A stretch of DNA of 64,000 nucleotides from Ilyomonas sp965214235 (GTDB taxonomy: Bacteria > Bacteroidota > Bacteroidia > Chitinophagales > Chitinophagaceae). Positions 50,387 to 57,537 of the stretch are shown here, in pieces. A model generated the notes under the pieces. That model was not told the origin of the DNA. It saw only the letters and a program-made list of their open reading frames with translations, and ran no database searches. The position numbers and the translations under genes were made by a program. Within the stretch, counting starts at the first letter, position 1. Each line of letters opens with the position of its first letter. Location of the stretch: contig CBDCBH010000002.1 in the NCBI GenBank assembly GCA_965214235.1, forward strand, positions 186,001 through 250,000, in the 5' to 3' direction.

Positions 50387-51784
50387 ATGCTGGTTTCAAT
50401 GAACCAAACCAATCAACTATCATCAACATTGCTTCCGCCTGATGTAAAAATAAATTCTGTTTATTTTATCGGCATCGGCGGCATTGGCATGAGTGCATTG
50501 GCGCGTTATTTTAAAAGCAAAGGCGTAACAGTAAACGGCTACGATAAAACGCCAACGCCACTTACAGACGAATTGGAAAAATCAGGCATTGCCATTCATT
50601 TTGAAGATAATATCAACCTCATTCCTAAAAACGTTGATGTGGTGGTTTACACGCCTGCCATTCCTAAAAATCACAAAGAATTTATTTATTATAAAGAGAA
50701 CAATTATACGGTTGTAAAACGCAGCGATATATTGCAGTGGGTTACACAAAATTCATTCAATATTTGTATTGCCGGAACGCATGGAAAAACGACTATAACT
50801 ACAATGACGGCGCATCTTTTGCGCGACAGCGGATATGGCTCAAACGCTTTCCTGGGGGGCATTTCAACTAACTATAATACCAACTTTTGGAGTAGTAACA
50901 ACAATGTAGTTGTAGTGGAAGCCGATGAGTACGATCGCTCATTTTTAAAACTCGTTCCCGATATAGCAGTAGTTACTGCTATGGACCCAGATCATCTTGA
51001 TATTTATGGCACACCTGAAGAAGTTGAGAATGCGTTTATACAGTTTACAAAAAAACTAAAGCCTGACGGTTTTTTATTAACTAAATATGGGTTGCATCGC
51101 AGTAGTGAATTGAATGCTGCAACATATCTTACTTATCATTTTAGTGATGATAGAGCAGATGTGTTTGTAAGAAATTTAGAAGTAAAAATGGGATCTTACC
51201 ATTATGATATTGTGAGCAAAAACTGGTCGGTGAAGGATGTTGTTTTGCACATGGGCGGATTACACAATATAGAGAACAGCATTGTTGCTATTACTATTGC
51301 AAAACAGTTAAATATTGATGACAAAAAAATAAAAACGGCGGTTGCTAACTTCCTGGGCGTAAAACGAAGATTTGAATATATTATTAAAAATGAAAAGCAC
51401 ATTTTTATTGACGATTATGCGCATCATCCCGAAGAATTAAGAGCTTTAATAACAGGCGTTCGCAGCTTGTATAAAGAACCATTAACCATCGTATTTCAGC
51501 CGCATTTATTTAGCAGAACAAAAGATTTATATAAAGAATTTGGCGAGGTGCTAAGTCTTGCAGATGAAGTTATTTTATTGCCCATTTATCCCGCACGGGA
51601 ACTGCCAATGCAGGGCGTAACCAACGAGTTGATTTTTCATCAGATTACAATTAAAAACAAACGGATTTTATCAAAAGAAGTTTTGTTGCAGGTGATTGCG
51701 CAAGAGCAGCCAAAATTACTGGCGCTGTGCGGCGCCGGCGACATTGATACATTGGTGAGCCCTGTAAAAAACAGCTTGTTATAA
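50387..51784 (+). CDS. murC: UDP-N-acetylmuramate:L-alanine ligase
   Basis: First Mur ligase of the stem peptide. The ATG at 50387, one base after murG, gives 465 residues; the ATG four codons later is also possible, and an upstream TTG inside murG is not credible. Features: YFIGIGGIGMSALARYF, P-loop IAGTHGKTTITTM, VVEADEYDRSFLKL, central MDPDHLDIYG and the C-terminal FIDDYAHHPEELRALI with FQPHLFSRTKDLY. Its stop is 1 bp before ftsQ. Confidence 0.97.
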   Translation: MLVSMNQTNQLSSTLLPPDVKINSVYFIGIGGIGMSALARYFKSKGVTVNGYDKTPTPLTDELEKSGIAIHFEDNINLIPKNVDVVVYTPAIPKNHKEFIYYKENNYTVVKRSDILQWVTQNSFNICIAGTHGKTTITTMTAHLLRDSGYGSNAFLGGISTNYNTNFWSSNNNVVVVEADEYDRSFLKLVPDIAVVTAMDPDHLDIYGTPEEVENAFIQFTKKLKPDGFLLTKYGLHRSSELNAATYLTYHFSDDRADVFVRNLEVKMGSYHYDIVSKNWSVKDVVLHMGGLHNIENSIVAITIAKQLNIDDKKIKTAVANFLGVKRRFEYIIKNEKHIFIDDYAHHPEELRALITGVRSLYKEPLTIVFQPHLFSRTKDLYKEFGEVLSLADEVILLPIYPARELPMQGVTNELIFHQITIKNKRILSKEVLLQVIAQEQPKLLALCGAGDIDTLVSPVKNSLL

Positions 51785-51785
51785 C

Positions 51786-52796
51786 ATGTTAAAACAACGC
51801 ATCATAGTAACTCTTTGGTGCCTGCTTGCCATTGCAGTAGGGGGTTTGCTAATTGCTGCGGTGCAACACAAAAAACATTCTGTTTGCAGTGCTGTAAAAG
51901 TAGAAATTGAAGATAGCGAAGGACATCCGTTTGTAGATGAGAAGGACATTGAAAGTATTTTAAAAAAGAACGGTGCTGAAATTGGCATAAAAACAAATGT
52001 CATCAATTTAAGAGCACTTGAAAGCATTATAAAAAAAGATGCATGGGTACAAAATGCAGAGTTGTATTTTGATAACAACGAAGTGTTACAGGTGAAGATA
52101 AAGGAGCGCAAGCCGATAGCCAGAATTTTTACTGTAAGCGGCTCTTCTTTTTATATCGATTCGGCTGGAAAACGGTTGCCGTTGAGCAACGATTATACGG
52201 CGCATGTTCCCGTGTTTACTTCTTTTTCGTCTGATAAAAAGCATCTTTCAAAACCGGATAGTTTGTTGTTGAATGATGTAAAAAATATAGCCAGGCTTGT
52301 ACAACAAGATTCGTTTTGGAATGCACAGGTTTCGCAAGTGGTTATCACATCACAAAGCAGCTTTAACATCATTCCGGTTGTGGGTAATCAAACAATAATT
52401 TTAGGCAGCGCAGATAGTTTAGAATCGAAATTCAACAGGCTTTTTGCATTTTATAAGCAGGTGTGGGCGAAGAGCGGTTTTGAAAAATATGAAACCATAA
52501 ATGTATCGTTTTCCAATCAGGTGGTGGCAACAAGGCGGGGTGAGCCGAAGCCTTATGTAGATTCAGTTTTAGCACAACGCATAGTAACTGCAATGCGTTC
52601 CGGCACTGATATTTTAAAGGACTCATCTTTGCTTTTTCGCCAGGTAGATGCAATGCAAAAAAAGCTGCGCGATTCAACGCTTCAACCACAATTTCAAGCC
52701 TCTGTTGATACCGTTGTAATTGTAAAAAAGAAGAATAAAAACAAACATGTCATAGCTGCAAAGCCAATTATAAAAAATGTAAGCCAAAAACAGTAA
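51786..52796 (+). CDS. ftsQ: Cell division protein FtsQ (DivIB-like)
   Basis: 336-residue bitopic membrane protein that scaffolds the FtsQ-L-B part of the divisome. Short cytoplasmic tail, helix at about 7-25 (VTLWCLLAIAVGGLLIAAV), then a POTRA-like domain (VKVEIEDSEGHPFVDEKDIE, IINLRALESIIKKDAW-type pattern, VQNAELYFDNNEVLQVKIKERKP) and the beta domain SGSSFYIDSAGKRLPL. The C-terminal 80 residues are a Lys-rich, probably unstructured tail. Position 2 bp after murC and upstream of ftsA supports the call. Confidence 0.92.
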   Translation: MLKQRIIVTLWCLLAIAVGGLLIAAVQHKKHSVCSAVKVEIEDSEGHPFVDEKDIESILKKNGAEIGIKTNVINLRALESIIKKDAWVQNAELYFDNNEVLQVKIKERKPIARIFTVSGSSFYIDSAGKRLPLSNDYTAHVPVFTSFSSDKKHLSKPDSLLLNDVKNIARLVQQDSFWNAQVSQVVITSQSSFNIIPVVGNQTIILGSADSLESKFNRLFAFYKQVWAKSGFEKYETINVSFSNQVVATRRGEPKPYVDSVLAQRIVTAMRSGTDILKDSSLLFRQVDAMQKKLRDSTLQPQFQASVDTVVIVKKKNKNKHVIAAKPIIKNVSQKQ

Positions 52797-53146
52797 CACA
52801 GTAAAAAGGTTGTTATGCCAAAAGGAGCAATAGCCGATTAAATCTTATATATGTGAAGAAATAAAATCGTAGCATATAAATGTACACTCTATACTTTTTT
52901 GCAAAGAAATAATGTTGTATTTGCATGTTACAATTTCTTAAACAATAAAGGCAAAAGAAGAATCCTGTATCCTTGCTAATTACTTTTTTGATGTTGTGTT
53001 TTAGCAGCAAACCACAGATTACTTATATCAATTTTGCACAACTAATAACAATGTCCTTGTTATTGATGTTGCAATGCTGTGAAGAGAATGTATAGCCTCA
53101 TGCAATTAAAATTGGAAATGAGAAAACAACTAAAGCACGAACATAT
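52797..53146 (+). promoter_or_regulatory. Control region upstream of ftsA-ftsZ
   Basis: 350 bp without a gene, the largest gap within the dcw cluster. It contains a perfect 8-bp inverted repeat AATAACAA-N5-TTGTTATT (53044-53064). It probably carries a separate promoter for ftsAZ; near-matches to TAnnTTTG exist but none is exact. Confidence 0.4.
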
Positions 53147-54532
53147 ATGAACGTAAATGAAGCGCCAATTATAGTAGGATTAGACATTGGCACAACCAAA
53201 ATTGCTGCAATTGCCGGGCGTAAAAACGAAGCCGGTAAGCTTGAAATTTTAGGCTTTGGCAGAGCCAACAGTAACGGCGTACAACATGGTCAGGTGTTGA
53301 ATATCGACCAAACTATCAAAGCTATTCAGCAGGCATTGATGAACTGTTATGAAAGCAACCCCGATCTTGAAATTAAAGAAGTGTATGTGGGTGTTGCGGG
53401 TCATCATATTAAAAGCTTGCAAACCCGCGGCGACATTGTAAGGCAAGACAGCGAAACGGAAATAAAAAAAGAAGAAATCGACCAGTTAATCGAGAATCAG
53501 CGCAAAACATTCATACCAGCCGGCGACCAGATTATTGAAGTAATTCCACAGGATTTTCATGTAGATAATTTTCAAAACATCAAAGACCCGGTTGGTTATA
53601 ACGGTGTAAAAGTTGGCGCCAATTTTCACATCATTACCGGCGATAGAAACGCTATCAGAAACATCAACCGTGCCATTGAAAGAAGTCATTTAAAAACAAA
53701 AGATCTGGTGTTGCAGCCACTCGCTTCTGCAGCGGCTGTAATGAGCGATATCGATATGGAAGCTGGCGTTGCCATTTTAGATATCGGCGGTGGCACAAGC
53801 GATCTTGCTATTTTTTATGATGGCATTTTAAAACACACGGCTGTTATTCCTTTCGGCGGCGAAAACATTACCAACGATATCCGTTTAGGATTGGGTGTTT
53901 TAAAAAGCCAGGCAGAAGCAATGAAGATGCAATTTGGCAGTGCGCTGGCGAACGAAGCGCAAGACAATGCTTACATTACCATACCTGGAATTAAAGGAAT
54001 GCCTGCAAAAGAAATCAGTGTAAAAAATCTTGCGAATATCATACAAGCGCGCATGAGCGAGATACTTGATTTTGTAACGTATCATTTAAAACAAATCGGT
54101 CTTGAACGTATGTTGAATGGCGGCATTATTCTTACAGGCGGCGGCTCGCAATTAAAACATTTAATGCAGCTTACCGAATACACTACCGGCTTAAATGCAC
54201 GCATTGGTTTGCCTAACGAACACTTAGCTCCTAACCATATTGATGAGTTAAAAAAACCTATGTATGCAACTTGCATAGGCTTGATATTAAAAGGGTATAG
54301 CGACTATGAAAGTCAAAAGAAAGAATTTGATACTTCATTTATACGCGTTACCGATATTCCGCAAATATTAAAGAAAGAAGAGCCTTCGTTTCAAAAAGAA
54401 ACAGTTGCAGTGGCGGCATCGCCTGCTGTTGATATAAGCAAACGGAAAAAAGGCTTAAACTCATTCTGGGACAAATTTAAAGATAGTATCATCGACCTTT
54501 TTAAAGAAGAAGGCGATATGGAAATGAAGTAA
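53147..54532 (+). CDS. ftsA: Cell division protein FtsA
   Basis: Actin-like ATPase that tethers FtsZ filaments to the membrane and recruits late divisome proteins. 461 residues. ATP-binding segments: VGLDIGTTKIAAIAGRKN (phosphate 1), VAILDIGGGTSDLAIF (phosphate 2) and GIILTGGGSQLKHLMQL (adenosine). The SHS2/1C domain lies at about 85-165. The C-terminal amphipathic helix is recognisable in LNSFWDKFKDSIIDLFKEE. ftsZ starts 105 bp later across a heptamer repeat tract. Confidence 0.97.
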   Translation: MNVNEAPIIVGLDIGTTKIAAIAGRKNEAGKLEILGFGRANSNGVQHGQVLNIDQTIKAIQQALMNCYESNPDLEIKEVYVGVAGHHIKSLQTRGDIVRQDSETEIKKEEIDQLIENQRKTFIPAGDQIIEVIPQDFHVDNFQNIKDPVGYNGVKVGANFHIITGDRNAIRNINRAIERSHLKTKDLVLQPLASAAAVMSDIDMEAGVAILDIGGGTSDLAIFYDGILKHTAVIPFGGENITNDIRLGLGVLKSQAEAMKMQFGSALANEAQDNAYITIPGIKGMPAKEISVKNLANIIQARMSEILDFVTYHLKQIGLERMLNGGIILTGGGSQLKHLMQLTEYTTGLNARIGLPNEHLAPNHIDELKKPMYATCIGLILKGYSDYESQKKEFDTSFIRVTDIPQILKKEEPSFQKETVAVAASPAVDISKRKKGLNSFWDKFKDSIIDLFKEEGDMEMK

Positions 54533-54570
54533 CGGATAGTGAGTTATGAATGTTGAATTATACACCAAAT

Positions 54571-54605
54571 ACTCATCATTCACTACTCGCATTTCACATC
54601 TCACA
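54571..54605 (+). repeat. 7-bp-period tract between ftsA and ftsZ
   Basis: Five heptamers in register: ACTCATC, ATTCACT, ACTCGCA, TTTCACA, TCTCACA. The same words recur in the tract at 63340. Confidence 0.8.
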
Positions 54606-54636
54606 AATTTTAAAAACAACTAAAACAAAAAGCATA

Positions 54637-56532
54637 ATGATTCATTTTGATATTCCAAAACAAAAATCTTCTATCATTAAAGTATTGGGTGTAGGCGGCG
54701 GTGGCAGCAATGCTGTAAACTTTATGTTTGGTGAAGACATTGAAGGTGTTGATTTTATTATTTGTAACACCGACGCAAAAGCCTTAGAGCAAAGCAAGAT
54801 TCCGAATAAAATTCAATTAGGACCGCATCTTACACAAGGGCTTGGTGCGGGTGCTAACCCGGAAGTGGGCAAGCAGGCAACCGAAGAATCTTTAGAAGAA
54901 ATCAAACGCATTCTGGAAGTGAATACGCGCATGGCTTTTATCTGTGCGGGCATGGGCGGCGGAACCGGAACCGGCGGCGCTCCCATCATTGCAAAAATTT
55001 GTCGCGATCTTGGCATCTTAACCGTTGCCATTGTAACCACACCGTTTCCGTTTGAAGGTCCACGCCGCAATGCGCAAGCCGAAAACGGCATTAAACAATT
55101 AGAGCCGTATGTAGATACCTTGCTTGTTATCAGCAACGATAAATTGCGGATGCAATACGGCAATTTAAAAATGCGTGATGCGTTTGGAAAAGCCGATAAT
55201 GTACTGGCAACAGCAGCTAAATGTATCACCGATATTATAAATAGTCGCGGACATATTATTGTTGATTTCGCCGATGTATGCACGGTAATGAAAAACGGCG
55301 GCGTGGCTATTTTAGGAAGCTCTTCAGTAGGTGGTGAAAACCGTGCCCAGCGTGCAATTGAAGAAGCTTTGAACTCGCCGTTGTTGAATGATAACGACAT
55401 TAGCGGAGCGAAATGGATTTTAATCAACATCAACAGTGCGGAAGGCGATAATGAATGCACAATGGATGAGTTGGAAATCATTAACAATCATCTTCGTTCG
55501 CAAGCCGGTGAATTTTCAGATGTAATTGTGGGCATGGGTTACGACAATGCCTTGGAAGATAAGATCGGCATCACTTTAATTGCAACGGGCTTTGAACAAA
55601 AAGACCCCTTTGCAAAAGCAACCCAAGCTATAAAACAGCAACCTAAACAAGAGAAGGTATTAATGAGTTTGAGTGAAAACAATGAAGCGCCCAAACAGCC
55701 GGTTGTACAGGCAAAAGAAGAAAACCCGCTGATGCCAAAACTGTCTGAACCGGCGGTAGAAACAAAGCACTTTACGCCCCTATCGCAGCCAAAAATAATT
55801 GTACCTGCGGAAGAAGAAAATATGGTGTTGCGGGTTGATTTTATACAAGAGCCAAAGCCTGTTCAAAAGCCGCAAATTGTTGCCGATAAGCCCGAGCATT
55901 TGCGTATGGAATATAAAGAAAAGCCAGTAGTGCAAACAGTTCAGCAACAGCCTGTGCAACCGGTTTATCATACACCCAATACTGGTAGCTTTTTAAACAA
56001 GCCAGCCAACATTTATGCTGAAGCTGCCAAGCCGCAAATACTGCCGCAGAAAGACTTTCAGCCGCAACAGCAACAAACGTATGTTCAGCAACCGGCACAA
56101 CCTACGCAACCTGTGCCACCGGTTGAACAAGTTGTTCAACAGCCAAAAACAACCCAACCTTTTATGGGCGAAACTGAAGAAGATGTGCAGTTAGAATTGG
56201 TGATTAAACCAACAGCAGGAACGCCATCTGTTCAACCACAACTGAACAACGATTACAATGTTGAATCGAATGAAGAAATGGAAAAGAAAGTGCGTGCACA
56301 GCAACGTGTAGCCAAGCTGCGCAATTTATCGTTCAATATGAACAATGCAGAGGTAAACAGCGAGTTTGACAGCGTGCCTGCTTATGTGCGCCGCAATATG
56401 GAATTGTATGGCAACAGCGTTACTTCCGGCGCCGAAAATTATTACAGTAAAATAACAGTGAATAAAGATGGCAGTAAAGAAGCGAATCTTTCTACCCTGA
56501 ATACATTTTTAGATGGCAAAAAACCGGATTAG
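54637..56532 (+). CDS. ftsZ: Cell division GTPase FtsZ with a long Gln/Pro-rich linker
   Basis: Tubulin-like GTPase that forms the division ring. The ATG at 54637 begins MIHFDIPKQKSSIIKVLGVG; the frame upstream is the repeat tract and is not used. 631 residues: G-box GMGGGTGTGG at 106-115, the T7-loop region MKNGGVAILGSSSVGG and the FSDVIVGMGYDNALEDKIG end of the core at about 310. A linker of some 250 residues rich in Gln, Pro, Val and Lys follows, then the conserved VPAYVRRN peptide at 580-587 for partner binding and a further 44-residue tail. Terminated by a hairpin at 56564. Last gene of the cluster. Confidence 0.97.
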   Translation: MIHFDIPKQKSSIIKVLGVGGGGSNAVNFMFGEDIEGVDFIICNTDAKALEQSKIPNKIQLGPHLTQGLGAGANPEVGKQATEESLEEIKRILEVNTRMAFICAGMGGGTGTGGAPIIAKICRDLGILTVAIVTTPFPFEGPRRNAQAENGIKQLEPYVDTLLVISNDKLRMQYGNLKMRDAFGKADNVLATAAKCITDIINSRGHIIVDFADVCTVMKNGGVAILGSSSVGGENRAQRAIEEALNSPLLNDNDISGAKWILININSAEGDNECTMDELEIINNHLRSQAGEFSDVIVGMGYDNALEDKIGITLIATGFEQKDPFAKATQAIKQQPKQEKVLMSLSENNEAPKQPVVQAKEENPLMPKLSEPAVETKHFTPLSQPKIIVPAEEENMVLRVDFIQEPKPVQKPQIVADKPEHLRMEYKEKPVVQTVQQQPVQPVYHTPNTGSFLNKPANIYAEAAKPQILPQKDFQPQQQQTYVQQPAQPTQPVPPVEQVVQQPKTTQPFMGETEEDVQLELVIKPTAGTPSVQPQLNNDYNVESNEEMEKKVRAQQRVAKLRNLSFNMNNAEVNSEFDSVPAYVRRNMELYGNSVTSGAENYYSKITVNKDGSKEANLSTLNTFLDGKKPD

Positions 56533-56563
56533 CATTTAGTAAACTTCGTGTTTTTAGTTGTAT

Positions 56564-56598
56564 CTCCCCGGTGGTTTTCTATCGGGGAGTTTTGTTTT
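56564..56598 (+). terminator. Rho-independent terminator of ftsZ and the dcw cluster
   Basis: CTCCCCG (56564-56570) pairs with CGGGGAG (56583-56589) around a 12-base loop, followed by TTTTGTTTT. Confidence 0.85.
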
Positions 56599-56634
56599 AT
56601 ATTGTTTGATAATCCTTAATGCAAGCTGTTTTTA

Positions 56635-57015
56635 TCAGCGTACTCTATAAATGATCGAATCAGGAAACTTCTTTCCATTAATATAATTCCCGAAAAATTC
56701 AATTTTGTTGAAGATGGAAGATGTTTTAATTGTAGAACGTAGAGCACGTAATAACTCATCACTCGTATCTTTTACAGTAACATTATCCAATGTAAGATGA
56801 ATATTGTTTTTATGAATAAGACTTTGCAACAGTGAATAAAAATCTCTTGTACCCTTTTCTTTAAGATGAGGGATACCAAAAACCAATTCCCATTCATTTC
56901 TTTCTTCGTGAAACATCCAGTAAGCTATAGGACATTTATAGATTGAGTTGTCTAAAAGTTTTAATAATTCTTTTCCTTCTTCAAACTTATTGTTCACCAA
57001 TATTGTTGTATCCAT
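56635..57015 (-). CDS. Uncharacterised partner protein of the HEPN protein
   Basis: 126-residue cytoplasmic protein with no signal or membrane segment. It reads as an alpha-beta protein: KFEEGKELLKLLDNS, then CPIAYWMFHEERNEWELVFG, HLKEKGTRDFYSLLQSL, and a conserved-looking end FGNYINGKKFPDSIIYRVR. I recall similar unnamed proteins (an opening helix, a W-rich strand, and a closing G-N-x-I-N-G-x-x-I/F-x-D-x-x-I-Y-R) in other bacteria but know no function. Its start overlaps the HEPN gene by 22 bp, so the pair is translationally coupled, in the manner of toxin-antitoxin modules. It lacks nucleotidyltransferase motifs. Confidence 0.65.
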   Translation of the reverse strand: MDTTILVNNKFEEGKELLKLLDNSIYKCPIAYWMFHEERNEWELVFGIPHLKEKGTRDFYSLLQSLIHKNNIHLTLDNVTVKDTSDELLRALRSTIKTSSIFNKIEFFGNYINGKKFPDSIIYRVR

Positions 57016-57407
57016 CTTAATACTCCTCCATATTTTTGTGTGGTTGCTAAATAAAGTTGAGTTGCTTCTGCTTTTGTAAAAGTTTTATATCTGCTTGATT
57101 CATTCCAATCTTTTACGATTCTCCAATTAGTATCAAAGTTACTGTCTCTTGTCGCTTCTGTATTTTTAGCAGTTTCTACACCTGCTGTTTTTAATAAGAT
57201 AAATAGATCATGGGTATAAAAATTATTTAAAAAACTCCTTTCAGGTATTGTTTGCTTACGAATGTTTTTCAAAATACAAGATTTCAAAGCAAATTCTAAA
57301 GCATATCCTGCTAAATAATATGCACCATTATAATAACGGTTATCCAGTAATAATTTGGCTTCCTTAATTCGTTGTCTGGTTAATGATTCAATTTCAGTTT
57401 TAGTCAT
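56994..57407 (-). CDS. HEPN domain protein
   Basis: 137-residue all-helical protein: helix 1-2 LTRQRIKEAKLLLDNRYYNG and AYYLAGYALEFALKSCILK, a signature of HEPN (PF05168-like), then THDLFILLKTAG and the closing WNESSRYKTFTKAEATQLYL with VLRWIQQYW. HEPN proteins are often RNases in toxin-antitoxin or defence modules. The catalytic RX4-6H motif is not obvious: R57 and H66 are eight residues apart. It may thus be a non-catalytic HEPN or a variant. The coupled downstream gene is not the usual MNT nucleotidyltransferase. Probably first gene of a two-gene operon. Confidence 0.82.
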   Translation of the reverse strand: MTKTEIESLTRQRIKEAKLLLDNRYYNGAYYLAGYALEFALKSCILKNIRKQTIPERSFLNNFYTHDLFILLKTAGVETAKNTEATRDSNFDTNWRIVKDWNESSRYKTFTKAEATQLYLATTQKYGGVLRWIQQYW

Positions 57408-57436
57408 GATATTATCGGAACAATATTATTATAACT

Positions 57437-57456
57437 TTGATTATCCACAAAATCAA
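57437..57456 (-). promoter_or_regulatory. Inverted repeat upstream of the HEPN operon
   Basis: TTGATT-N8-AATCAA, 30 bp upstream of the HEPN start and overlapping the expected -33 region. Candidate operator for autoregulation. Its centre also contains TTATCCACA. Confidence 0.35.
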
Positions 57457-57537
57457 GGACAACATTCCTTATAGCCAGTTACTTAAACCTAATATTCAAA
57501 TCTTCTTTTTATCTTTCGCCATGAAAGGAATCTGCAA

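Noticed and set aside
54550..54636. Upstream extension of FtsZ by 29 codons
   Set aside because: Encoded by a heptamer repeat tract; a good ATG precedes the conserved MIHFDIPKQK start.
54813..55487. 224-codon open frame antisense to ftsZ
   Set aside because: Lies entirely within the conserved FtsZ GTPase domain; Ser/Pro/Ile-rich composition of a shadow frame and no family pattern.
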